From assembly GCA_014904845.1 (NCBI GenBank), contig MU119416.1, positions 32,954-96,953 of the forward strand: DNA of 64,000 bases, in the 5' to 3' direction. The notes beneath the pieces were generated by a model. That model was not told where the DNA came from. It saw nothing but the letters and a program-made list of their open reading frames with translations, and did not search any database. The position numbers and the translations under genes are program-made. Positions 47,297 to 58,019 of this stretch are shown piece after piece. Each line of letters starts with the position of its first letter. Position 1 is the stretch's first letter. Origin of the DNA: Acephala macrosclerotiorum. Its lineage: Eukaryota > Ascomycota > Leotiomycetes > Helotiales > Mollisiaceae.

Positions 47297-50200
47297 AACA
47301 TACGTACATTGGGTAGAAATATAGGAGTCTGGAGATCGATGGGCGAGTATCTACTTTCTCTAATCGACTCTGCATACTTTCATGGTGCTTACATTTTCCT
47401 TCGGGAGATCGACACGACCCCTACATACCCCACAATGGGACTCATCTTTCAAGTGTTCCCACACACGACGCGACTTACAAATACCCCATCAATTCCCCAC
47501 ACGATACACATTTGGTTTATGGCGTTTGAGGTTTCATACCTTGCGTTGCTTTACATACATTACGGTTGAGCTGAGCAATAGGATGATCAGCTACAGCGGG
47601 TGGGAGCTTGGATCACAGCACAACAACGAGCGAACGAGGGAATGACGCATATGGCAGGCACAGACATTCGATTTACATTCAGCGAGGCGTTAAGGTTTGG
47701 GGTTTTCATTCTTTTTCTCACAGGGGTGGGATGAGCATGGTATTCACTGTGCAGAGCGGGTGGTGGTTCTTTTCGATTTTTCACATGCAGATGCAGATTA
47801 GGATGGGTTTCCTGGATCTGAAATGTCCTGGGAGGCATAGGACAACGATTTTTACTCTTCTTAGAGGGCTGGCGATAGGGTGGAATGCAAATACCTTCAA
47901 AGGCTACTTTTCAATGCATATGTGGCCTTCGTACCTTTTTGAATATTCCGCCAAGCGGTACGACTTTGCTTTCTTTTTCTCAAATTGATTTTTATGCGTA
48001 TACATTACTTATCATTTTATTTTATTTTATTCCCTTTCATTTAAAAGTCAGATTCTCTGTGTCCCAGGAGTTAAGGCGGCTTTGCTTTGTCCCTCGACAG
48101 AGTTTCAAACACGAACACTGCTTTCTATCCGTGCTCTATTTTCTTGCATCTGAAAGCTATTTCTCAATGTCCCAGATCTAATGGACAATCAAAGCACAAA
48201 TTGCTCTTCTTCCATCCTCTATGTATCCCTTCTCCTTTTTCTTCCTAATCATATTTCGCTGTCAACATCCCATTACTTATCAAGCAGTTGACAACAACCA
48301 TCCTCTTGACAACAAACCCATCTCCACCAGAACGCCAGCACTTCTCAGATATCAAAATTACTAGCACAATACAATTCCTCGCCACCCAATACTACACCGC
48401 ACTGTTCCTAAAGCAGACTACAAAACAAAACTTCTCTATCCCGCTTCGCTGCTTCTCTTCTTGTACCTTTAGGGCCTTTTCCTTAGTTCGTTGTTGTGCG
48501 ACGGACGTGGTGCGAGGGCAAGGGGGTATTTATACCCGTTAGAAAGGGAGAAGTGGTAGAGAGATCGTTTAGAGAGACGAGGCTGTAGCCTTGTGGTGCT
48601 GGGAGGTTCTGAGTGAATCTTTTCTTTGACTTGAAAGATATATTGCAATGTTCTAGGATGCTTGAAAGGAGGGAATTCTAATTTAACTTCTTGATTCACT
48701 TTTCTTTATCCTTCAATTTTCCCGTCGTATTATTTATTCCAAACCCTTTATTTTCCCAGCTTTAACTACTATCAATATCTAATCACACTCTCAAGTTTCC
48801 AAGCAGTTGACAATAACTACAAACTTGACAACAAAATCTTTCCCTTTTTCAATCGACTAGAAATCGTCCTAATCAAGGATATCGGTATTCGAACCCTTCC
48901 CTACATAGCAGAAGTGACTCTTACCCTCGTCGAGGAAGTCTGAAACATTGAGGTGTCATACGGCCACCGTGGGAAGGGTGTGCGACGGACGTGGGACGTG
49001 GGCGACGAGATATTTATACCTCTTGGACTTGGTAGTAGACTGGGGGGTTTGGTTAGAAATTGACTAGGCTAGAGCCTTGTTTTAGCGTGGCGAGAATTTG
49101 TAAGTGTTTTGGAAGGTGAATGTAATTGAGTGGTTGTGTTTTATCCGGGATAGCGGAAGTCTGCGTGTGAGTTGAATGTCTCAAGTGTGAGGAGTGGGTT
49201 CAGGGAAGATTTATACTTCGCCAGCAACGCGAGAAGCGGCCACAAGCAGTTGCTTGAAGCCAATATGTCGAATAAGATAGAATAGCATTAGGTTTCTTTT
49301 CATGGTGTGAGTTTGTAGATTGCTACTCCATGCTTGGCTTTTAGTGATGCTGCCTTGTTTTTTGGGTTGCTTTACGCGGACGCTTTTGAAGGGGCAGTCG
49401 TCGAATGTTTTTGTGAATATTGACAACAAGTATCGAGTTGACAGACAGCGAAGCCTCTCAACCTCCGGACCCTATATCTTGCAAGAGGTCATGCTGTCAC
49501 AATGGCTGGAGCGGCAATATCATCCAGCATCAGGAAGAAGAGCAAGCGCATCGCAGCTTCTAGCGGAGTTGCTGGTCTATCCGGGTATAGTAGTGTTGGC
49601 GTTGTCCGGTTGATGTTTGCGACGGACGTGGCACGAGGGTGTTGGGATATTTATACTCCTGGGAGAGGGGAGAAGGCAGGGAAGTGTCGTGAAGCTTAAT
49701 GAAGTTGAGGCAAGGGATCAATGGGAGTCAATTGGTTCTGCTGTGAAGGTGAATTGGCTGCCTGAGTAAGGTTCGAGTAGCAGAAGTCTGCGCTTGATTT
49801 GTCGCTTGAGACTTCACCAAAGTGGGCTTTGGAGTGTATAAACTTTCGCCAACCAAAAAGGGAGCAAGGTGGAAACAGTGCATGATATTCTCTAGGAATT
49901 ACGGAGGATTACAAGTGCTGTGCACTCAAGTCTGCATAGTGACCAAGCTCGTAGGAATGGAGATAGGGGATGTGGAGGATGGGTGGTTGTTTTTGCCTTT
50001 CAATTTTGGGGCAGAGTCGTCAGATGCCTGTGATTCTTGGCAAGTGCGAAAACGTTGACCGTAAGAAAGGGATGCTGAAACTGGGGACAGATATTTGCAC
50101 GATGAAAGGGTGTCTAGCGGTAGAGGACTTTCTTCTTGCTCGTGCTTGGAGTTCTTTTTTCGTCTGCTTGAAAGAGTTGTGCATGGCAGGCAAGGTTGAC

Positions 50201-51734
50201 AGCGACATTATATTCCATTATTGTGAAGTTGTGATAATTGCCCAGGTAGAGACAGACTTTCGGACTTGCACGAGTGCATCGTTTGAGATATTGAGTTGGT
50301 GCTGCTTCGTAATTCTTGTCTTGGTCCCACTAACGGCACTATTTCTTCATCAAGCCTTTGGTACCATGGCGAACCTGAATTGATGAGAATGTCTCTACTG
50401 TGGGAAGGCGCTTTATAGGATACGAGATGTTGACTAAGCACGTGAGGGTGGACTTGGAACTGGAATGGAGAAGGAAGCGGCCTGATTCACTTGACCACAG
50501 CCTTCTTTATCATTTTCAAGTCCTTCCGCACTCATTGACTAATTATTTTCCTTAATCACAGACTCTCTAGATCTCCTTTTACCAGGATTCGTAGCCCTTC
50601 TTGCTACTTTATCTTCTCTTTACAAGTTCATGGGTACCAAAACATTCTTACAGAAGGAACATTATGAGGATGAAGCCAACGCACCAGGTTTTGGTTTCCT
50701 TTCGAGCTTGAGGGTTTCCATCCTGAACTTAACCTTTTAAGAATTTGGCACGATATGAACATTCAGGTTTGAAACGTGGTCATGGATGACGATAATAATA
50801 GAATGGATTGCTGTCAAGTAATTCTTGCATCCCTGCAACAATGTCGAGATAAAGGAACCCCGCACTACGCCTCGGCAATGATTTTGCTTTCAAATCGCCT
50901 TCCTCGTTTCATCTTATTTGAATTTCATGCGCAAGGTAACATATGTTGACAATGGAAACGTCTTGTCATGTTTAAAGCACGTTTCGCTTAACGCACACTT
51001 CAACATATTCACAAGCGCAAGGTCACACAGAACTACCTCTTCGCATCCTGGGGCCTTTGATATCGAAGTACTCTCTGCTGGTTTCATAATGCTTGTCTCT
51101 TCGTTGTCTGCGATGAAGCTTAATTATATAGGTAAGCTTTGTGGCGTTGAGGCTGAGTAGTGGAAATAAGGAGGTGGCTCAGCCCCGCGATTCATCTCAC
51201 CTCAGCACAGCGTTTTGTTCTTTCTTTCTTCGTCAAAATTTCCTCAACTCTCATTCACCCTCGAATCTTCTCAAACTCATCTTGAACAAAACTTTCAATC
51301 CATTCTCGGAAAAGCAGAAACCGCGATAACCCTTCTCGATGGGCATGGCAGGACCCCCCACGATGCGCTCGAGCAGTTTCTTTCTGGTGCTGCGATACTT
51401 TGCTGCTTGCCTTGTCTTTGCATCGTCAAGCTTACTGAGAAGTTAAGCAACTTCGCATCCTCAAGGAGAGAAGTAGAAGGAGACCATGCGAATGTAGTGA
51501 CGAATGGCGAGGGTGGTGTTGGAGGGGTAACTTTGAAAGAGAAGCACACCACATCTTGACACAAAAAGTCCTCATGAAGGTCAGTCATACTGTGCATCAA
51601 TTCCTTGACTAGTATCTGACAATCTACGTTTCGAAGCTCTAGATATTCTCTCAGCTATCTAACAGCCACGTATTCGCAAAGTCAAAATTCATCGTCGTAT
51701 CCTGCATCTGATTTTGTTAGCATGTCTCGTTCTA
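47297..51734. other. 4.4-kb gene-free region holding a tandem module array
   Basis: The part up to about 48.0 kb should include the 3' UTR of the 46163 gene. From 48.28 to about 49.85 kb lie three diverged copies of one module (separate entry). From 50 to 51.7 kb nothing stands out. Open frames at 49970-50383 and 51215-51559 have no motif and no splice structure. Confidence 0.45.
48284..49850 (-). repeat. Three diverged tandem copies of a TATA-containing module
   Basis: Each copy has the identical 13-mer GCGACGGACGTGG (48498-48510, 48982-48994, 49619-49631). It is followed after exactly 16 nt in every case by TATTTATAC (48527, 49011, 49648). On the minus strand this reads GTATAAATA, 16 nt, CCACGTCCGTCGC, so the module looks like a TATA box with a conserved start-site block. 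Each copy also has paired TTGACAAC-type words 180-215 bases to the left (48284, 48802, 49421). Copies two and three also share a GAAGTCTGCG word and a second TATA-like site (near 49210 and 49836). The rest has diverged widely. No frame is conserved across the copies. Plausible readings are duplicated promoters, small non-coding RNA genes, or fragments of duplicated lost genes. Confidence 0.6.
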
Positions 51735-54084
51735 CTAGCACTTCAAGCTGGCAACTCTCACCAAAACATCCCAATCAACATTCATATCCCCTGGCGTCCT
51801 ACTCAGACTATCTCCTCTGGCTCTAGATGTCGGCGTCAATACTGAGCTTGGAGTATACGCCACCTGTTTTCTCAAAATCGCATACGCTTCGTCCGCTGCT
51901 CGTTTCGCGCCCTTCCCAATCTCTTCCTGGATATCAATATTTCGATTCTCGGATTTGGATTCCATGGCGAGAGTTTGGGCTTGAACCATGGACCAGAATA
52001 AGAAGCCTTTTACGTTCGTTTCGCCTCTTTCTAGCCTGCTTTTTGAAAGCAAAACAACGTTCTCAACAGCATCATGCAAACTCTTCCTGACCACATTCCT
52101 AACCCCAGGCATGAAAGTAAAACTCGGGGAGGAATCTTCGTTTATCTGCGCAATGATTTCAAGACATATCGCGGACGAGGCACGGGAGAAAGCTTCTCGG
52201 AACGGACCGCCTGAGATGAGTTTCATCTGTTCAAAATCCGCGTCTGAGGGATAGGAAAAGAGGAGCAGGGAGGTATCTAGGACGATCTTTCGGGAGAAGT
52301 AATATCTTGGATCTGTCTTCGCGAGGACGGCGAAGGGAAGGTGGAGGGCTAGGAGGAAGCGGCGAATGAGGAGGTCGAGCAGATTTTTTTGTGTTGTTGT
52401 AAATTTTGGCGAAGTTGAGGAGGAGGAGGAAGAGGTGTAGAGGGCGGAGTGGGAAGAGAGGTGAGAAGTGAGTTCCGTGCTGAGGGCGAGGATCTTCTCG
52501 TATCCTGGGGCAGGGGAGCGGAAATTGTTTATTTGTTTGAAGATCTTTATTCTTGTTGGTAATGATCTTAGGAGTGTCCGCTGGATACTCGTTTCTGTGA
52601 ATACGGAATCTGGTTTTGCAGGAGGTAAAGTTTTGTTTTCTGCACAGAAGTCGGCGTCGTTGTAGTTCGAGGGTGGTTCACAGTCGAAATCTTCGAATGA
52701 AATCATGGGTGGCATTCCGCAGTCTAGGGAAGCTTGGATGGCGAGCTCGATTATTGTTGCCCACAGGCGCCGCCGGATCTCTGCTTGGAAGGGGGTAAGT
52801 TTGGGGAAGTTGGAGGGGTCGCGGTGTAGGCCGATGGACATGGCTGTGCGGATGAGGGAGCCGACTGAGATCCAGAGGAGGTCGCCGCCGATGGAGTGTA
52901 TTTGGCGGGCCAGGATAAGTAGGCTTTGGATTTCGACGCTTGCGAGGTTGAGACGGGATTTCTCGAAGGGGTCGCTGAGGTAGGTTTGTGTGGTGTTTAT
53001 CCATTGCAGGCCTAAAGAACGCATACTGTTGTTGACATTCTCAGTAGTGAAGATGGTGCCAATGGAGAGGACGAGGAGAAGCTTGATGGTGAAGGTAATG
53101 CTTGCGGTTATTGGGTCGGACCAGTATTGTTCATATTCTTTGAGGAAGGAGTGTCGATGTAAGACTCGATATGTGGACTCAAAGCCTCTGAAGTACAGTT
53201 GAACAAGCAAATCTGCAGTGTCTCGAGCCGGGACCTCAGACTTGAAGTCTAGAAGAGGAGGCGACTGAGTAGGACGCTGTGCCTTGATGGCTCTTGCTAG
53301 ATCTTTACACTTCTTTAGAGCTTGGTTGAGTTCCGAGAACTGACTGTCTCGTCTTGTTTTCCTCCAAGCTTGGATTTGGTCGAACTGTTTCTTAGTCTTT
53401 GCCTTTAATTTAAGGTGGGGGAGGACTTACTTCTCCTTTGGTATTCATCCAATGCGCCATTGTGAAGAACCGAGCTTTCCGTGTGCTGCCTTTCAGTTTG
53501 GGAAACACGTTCGTGGGTCCATCGGGGTCTTGAGCGGGAGAGCTTTGCTCAGGATTGATCATACATGAAACCATGGTCTCTAATTGTCGGACTCTATCCT
53601 TGAGCTCTTGAACACTTTGCTCGTTTTGAGGAGGCTCTTGAGCAGCTGTGCTTTCGAAGTCTTGTTCCGATGGAGCGTGGTTGATTCTGGACACTTCTTC
53701 AAGGAAAGTATTGGTTGTTGGATAGCAAAGGCTAGGATAGACAGGGACAGCGACGGAGTTCATCAAGGATTTTGAACTCCGTGGCACTGGGGTATCGGCT
53801 TTTTGACGAGGGAGTAATTTTGAAGTGGGAAGGCGAGAGGGGGTGGTGTTGGAATTTACCTCCCTCGCTTTCGGAGTTGCGTCCGGATCATACTCACACA
53901 CCGAATTCTTGGACTTGATACACTGGGTGCAAGGCTCTTTCTGATCGCACCTGACCTTTCGACGTCGACATTCGTTACATGATAGGGCCGGCCTACGCCG
54001 TTTTCGAGGTGGTCTTAGGGGTACTGCGAATTCTCCGGGCGGAGCTGTAGCGAATGTTGCGGGTATGACTTGATTCTCGTTCAT
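51735..54084 (-). CDS. Zn2Cys6 fungal transcription factor, two exons
   Basis: Exons 53431-54084 and 51735-53384 join across a 46-nt intron (GTAAGT, GACTAAG branch, CAG) to 767 residues. The DNA-binding cluster is CNECRRRKVRC with EPCTQCIKSKNSVC: C-x2-C-x6-C-x5-C-x2-C-x7-C, near residues 36-64, preceded by a basic RKRRR stretch. A coiled coil for dimerisation follows (QELKDRVRQLETMVSCMI). The fungal-trans middle homology region is clear: LYFRGFESTYRVLHRHSF, IGLHRDPSNFPKLTPFQAEI with RRRLWATI. The ATG at 54084 is the first in frame. The longer open frame upstream has no ATG. It is divergent from an MFS transporter, 548 bp apart, with a CCG-N13-CGG inverted repeat between them, so it may regulate that gene or itself. 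Confidence 0.9.
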
Positions 54085-54406
54085 ATTTGAGAGCGCTTGA
54101 GGCAAGACGCTCTGCTTGAGCCCGAACAGAATATTGTATGATGAAGTCTTGAGAATTCCGAGGGGAGAGGCCGCTCTCAAAAGGAGATCAAGTACAGTTT
54201 GAAGGCCGATATCTCCGAGGAAGAAGCGAATAAGAACGACGTCGTTATTCCCATCGTCGGGAAATTGACAGCAACAGACCCCACATCAACCACTCTGGCC
54301 GTCTTCGCCTGCTCCACACCGGTTTGAGTCTTGACTAGCTCTGGCAACAAATCGAAATCATTTTGAGCCGGACATCAACAAGGGTTGTTTCCACTAAAAT
54401 GTGATT

Positions 54407-54436
54407 AGCCGCTGCCAAATTCAGCGGCTTATAAAT
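54407..54436. promoter_or_regulatory. Inverted repeat CCG-N13-CGG with adjacent TATA box
   Basis: AGCCGCTG (54407-54414) and CAGCGGCT (54422-54429) form a perfect 8-nt inverted repeat around a 7-nt spacer. The outer triplets read CCG and CGG, 13 nt apart, in the everted orientation that Zn2Cys6 dimers can bind. TATAAAT follows at 54430-54436, about 200 bases before the transporter ATG. The position between a Zn2Cys6 gene and a transporter supports a regulatory role; which factor binds is inference. Confidence 0.55.
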
Positions 54437-54632
54437 CCGGAATTTTCAACAGTATCGATTTATATATATTTTGAGATTTACCAGATATGAAGTTGCCATC
54501 AAGCATTTTTCGTTTCCATCATAGTCTTGATTCTACTTTTCCTGGAGTACGTGCTTTTACCCCGCATTGCTGATTCTTCCTGCGCGGCGCGCTTCAACGA
54601 GGCATCAAACCAAATTTAAGTCCGTGGATGAG

Positions 54633-56006
54633 ATGGTGTTTCAGAACAAGCAAGAAGACGGTTCAGTGAAGGGTGAAGACCGCAAGCCAGATATCAGCGA
54701 CGATGACACAGCTGTGGGAGAAACAGTAGGAGAGAAACCACCATCTCCACAGCCTGGTATCCCCAAGTCCGAGATAAATGAGCCTACTGGTGGACCACCG
54801 CCACCACCTGATGGCGGACTTCAAGCGTGGCTTCACGTATTGGGAGGCTTCATGTTGTTCTTCAACACGTGGGGCATACTGAACGCTTTCGGAGTCTTCC
54901 AGACATACTACGAATCGGGAGCACTTTTTACGAAATCATCCTCAGATATATCATGGATTGGCGCTATTCAATCATACATGGTCTTGCTGGTTGGTTTCAT
55001 CTCCGGACCATTTTACGACCAAGGTCATCTACGAATCTTGTTGATCGTAGGAAGCTTTGGCGTTGTGTTTGGGCATATGATGTTGAGTCTGTGTCACAAC
55101 TACTGGGAAGTGTTGCTCGCGCAAGGATTCTGCGTTGGTATTGGAGCTGGATGTCTCTTCGTGCCTTGCGTGGCCATCTTTCCCACATATTTCAGCAAGA
55201 AACTTGGACTTGCTGTCGGTCTAGCAGCAAGCGGCTCTTCTTTTGGTGGTATCATCTACCCAATCGTCCTATATCGACTGATTGATAGAATCGGATTTGG
55301 TTGGTCTGTACGGGTCATCGGATTTATCGCTTTTGGCACCCTTCTCATCCCAATCGCTCTCATGAGGATGCGTTTCAAGCCTCCAAAGGCAAGAGCACTC
55401 ATCGACTGGTCAGCCTTCACCGATCTACCATACATGTGGTTTACTGTCGCCTGTCTCATCGGCTTTATGGGTCTCTATGTCATTCTGTTCTACCTCTCTT
55501 ACTTCGCGGAAGCCAAGCATATCACGGACACTAATATGGCGTTCTACCTCGTCCCGATGTTCAATGCAGCATCGTGTTTTGGTCGAACGATCCCCAATGC
55601 TATCTCGGACAAGACAGGACCTCTCAACCTGATTGCCCCAGGTGGATTCATCCTCGGCGTTCTGATTCTCTGCATGATCGCAGTCACGACCCAAGGCGCA
55701 ATTATCACCATTGCAGTGCTTTCCGGACTCTTCAGTGGTGTCTTCATCGCCATGCCGCCTGTTTGTTTTGTCGCATTGACACAAGACAAGAGAAAGATCG
55801 GGACGAGAATCGGTATGGGATATGGAATGATTGGATTTGGTGCCTTGGCTGGGGGGCCAGGAGGTGGAAGTATTCTCGAGAATTCTGGGGCTTTGGACTG
55901 GACGGGCTTGTGGGCTTTTGGTGGGGTATCGGCGTGTGTGGCGGGGTTGATGTATGCGGGGATGAGATTTGCGAAGTACGGCTTCAAGCTCAATGTGAAG
56001 GCATGA
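54633..56006 (+). CDS. MFS transporter, monocarboxylate (MCT/MCH)-like
   Basis: An intronless 457-residue protein starting at the first in-frame ATG (MVFQNKQEDG). After about 50 disordered residues the signature PPPPDGGLQAWLHVLGGFML occurs. DGG..AW at the start of helix 1 is typical of the monocarboxylate porter family (yeast Mch-like, riboflavin and monocarboxylate transporters). Twelve hydrophobic segments follow, with GAGCLFVPCVAIFPTYFSKK and GLAVGLAASGSSFGGIIYP in helices 4-5, as in family members, and a charged central loop (RMRFKPPKARALI). Substrate cannot be predicted. It is divergent from the Zn2Cys6 regulator, an arrangement often seen for a transporter and its regulator. No catabolic enzyme gene lies beside them. 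Confidence 0.88.
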   Translation: MVFQNKQEDGSVKGEDRKPDISDDDTAVGETVGEKPPSPQPGIPKSEINEPTGGPPPPPDGGLQAWLHVLGGFMLFFNTWGILNAFGVFQTYYESGALFTKSSSDISWIGAIQSYMVLLVGFISGPFYDQGHLRILLIVGSFGVVFGHMMLSLCHNYWEVLLAQGFCVGIGAGCLFVPCVAIFPTYFSKKLGLAVGLAASGSSFGGIIYPIVLYRLIDRIGFGWSVRVIGFIAFGTLLIPIALMRMRFKPPKARALIDWSAFTDLPYMWFTVACLIGFMGLYVILFYLSYFAEAKHITDTNMAFYLVPMFNAASCFGRTIPNAISDKTGPLNLIAPGGFILGVLILCMIAVTTQGAIITIAVLSGLFSGVFIAMPPVCFVALTQDKRKIGTRIGMGYGMIGFGALAGGPGGGSILENSGALDWTGLWAFGGVSACVAGLMYAGMRFAKYGFKLNVKA

Positions 56007-56346
56007 TGGCGATGAATTGCGTGTACGTATAGAAAACATATTCCCAAGGGTGAGGTGTAAATTAGTCTATCAATTTGTTTCCTATGATCGTTTGGTGTTC
56101 AATCCTCAAGTGAGGCAGTCTGCATTCCTCCGCCACTATAAGTGCTTCGCGTGAACAGCTCGCTACATTCCTGAACCTGCCACCCCACCTGAGCGCTCAT
56201 AAGAAGCAAGATAAGTCCACCCTAAAGCTCAGACCAACCTCAGCTCACCTTTGTCACTCATTTATTGTTCTCAAGATCGATTATCGTCACTCATTTTAGT
56301 TTTTCAAAAGTGCAGCATCTCCACCGAGGTCCTGCCTCTCCTCGCC

Positions 56347-57479
56347 ATGCGGTCCCTTCAATTCCTCTCTCTCGTCTCTGCTGTTAGCGCATTCAACTTC
56401 CTTCCAGGTATCTTTAAGAGACAGCAAGGCAATTGTACGGTATATACGATAATCCAATATCCATGTGCTGTCGAAACATGGGTCTCCTCCAATACAGTGC
56501 TATGGATCGATGCTTGTGCCACAACACTCAACATCACAAACGCGCCTACAGGCCTGACTACAATTTTCACCTCAACAACGACTCTGGGTGTTACTACTAC
56601 TTCTGAAGTTACCGTAGTAGTAGTTTCTTTGCAGTCGACCGCAATACCTTTGACTACATTCACTCCGCCCGCCCCTGCTCAATCTACACCTCTCCCGTTT
56701 ATACCAACCAGTCAGCCTCCTATAACAACTGGCGTACCTCATATCACTCTATCGAACTCGACAACTCCCGCAATGGATCCCACAAGCACCACGGAATATG
56801 CTCTACCAGGCACAGCCTCCATCATCCCCACTTCTGCTGCAGCCTGTGCTCCTTCGTCAACGGTCTACCCTGAGTAGGCATTCCACTCTTGACTAACGCG
56901 AACAGCCCTCTGGCCATCTTTGCGAACACGACCTATATGATCCAAGTCACGTCTCCGGAGATTGCTGCACAACTAGCCAGGGTTCCTGTCTACCTCACTA
57001 AGGAAGGTGGTATCAATTACAGTCCCGATCTAGCTGTCCAAGTCTTCTTCTTCAATGGTATACTCTTCGCTCTCGACGACCAGTTTGGAGTGGGCTGGTA
57101 TGGAACGAATATGATCTCAGGCGAAAGCGCCTTTGCTTTGGAGCAGTACTCAATGGCCTTCCAGGATATTGGAAGAGATTTCACGACCATGCCAACTAGT
57201 GCTTTGGAACTGGCTTGGAATAATTGCCAGTTTGGAAATCCCAGCATTGTCTGGGCACTCAACGTTGTCGATGGACTCGTGCATTCCTGGTTCAGCGGAG
57301 TCCCTGCACCACCAGCCGATGTCGAAGTAGTCACCCTACTTTTAGTTGCTCCACCTGGTGCTCCTCCTCCAACTAGTACGTCCGCAAACATCCCGGATTC
57401 GCCAGCATCCTCAGCTGTTGCCCCTGTAGTTAGCTCGTCGGCAATACCAGCTTCACCAACATCTTCAGCCAACTTGTAG
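56347..57479 (+). CDS. Secreted Ser/Thr-rich protein, DUF7908-like
   Basis: The start MRSLQFLSLVSAVSAFNFLP is a classic signal peptide. The mature N-terminal part (GNCTVYTIIQYPCAVETWVS, with TLNITNAPTGLTTI) resembles the fungal DUF7908 region, as far as I can recall that family. A Thr/Pro/Ser linker follows, then a second domain (PLAIFANTTYMIQV to VVTLLLVAP) with alternating strands and a conserved ELAWNNCQF. Joining the parts needs an unusually short 32-nt intron (56874-56905; GTAGGC, CTAAC, CAG) or a 52-nt alternative with a weaker donor. The frame ends at TAG 57477-57479 after a Ser/Pro/Ala tail. A broken second copy of the C-terminal domain follows directly, so the original protein may have been longer. 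A wall or secreted location is inferred. Confidence 0.6.
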
Positions 57480-58019
57480 TCCTCCTTCGACCTCAGGCTA
57501 TGCTTCGTAAGTCTATCTTCTTCCCATAATGCTAACATGATTGCTAACTTTTCAGTGGTAATTCCATTCCGGCAAACACAACATACACGCTACAGCTCTA
57601 TTGGTCGCCATCTCCTGGCTCTCTGGTTCCTTATGGCGGCAATGTTTACCTCAAAAGAGACGGCAGCTACACAGCATCGAACAGTGTCAATGGCGCCGTC
57701 GAGGCTTTTTTCGTCGATGGCACATTAGTCGCTGCCGATCCCGTCTTCATCTACGGCTGGTATACAACGACTAGTTCGCCTGTTGACACAACTTTCGCGC
57801 TGGGTGAATATTTACCTAATGCGGGGTAACAGCGAGGCAGTTCTCCATGGCACCTACTAGCCCTCCAAGTTTTGTCTGGGAGAACTGTGGATTCGATGGT
57901 GGCGCTGCGAAATTTGTGCTGCATCAAGACAATAGTCTCGTTTATGTCACGTTCGATGGTCTTCCGATTCAAGCTTCTAACCAGATTCCAATCTACTTGG
58001 TTCCAACCATATACTTGTA
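57480..58019 (+). pseudogene. Broken duplicate of the C-terminal domain
   Basis: This is a tandem copy of the domain just upstream. SIPANTTYTLQLYWSPSPGS corresponds to PLAIFANTTYMIQVTSPEIA. GNVYLKRDGSYTASNSVNGA with VEAFFVDGTLVAADPVFIYG corresponds to the INYSPDLAVQVFFFNGILFA region. The end PSFVWENCGFDGGAAKFVLH corresponds to ALELAWNNCQFGNPSIVWAL. A perfect intron (57507-57555; GTAAGT, GCTAAC twice, TTTTCAG) shows it was once spliced to the upstream part. But the preceding exon reads through a TAG at 57477, and a frameshift near 57830 breaks the copy. It runs to a stop at 58017-58019. Confidence 0.65.

Noticed and set aside
48885..48905. tRNA T-arm-like GGTTCGAA sequence on the minus strand
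   Set aside because: The flanking bases do not form the required 5-bp T stem, and no D-arm or acceptor stem can be placed. Two similar TTCGAAT hits near 63045 and 63150 fail for the same reason.
49970..50383. 137-codon open frame
   Set aside because: No conserved motif and no relation to the neighbouring repeat copies.
51215..51559. 114-codon open frame next to the Zn2Cys6 gene
   Set aside because: First in-frame ATG is uncertain, no recognised family, low-complexity end. Too weak to list as a gene.
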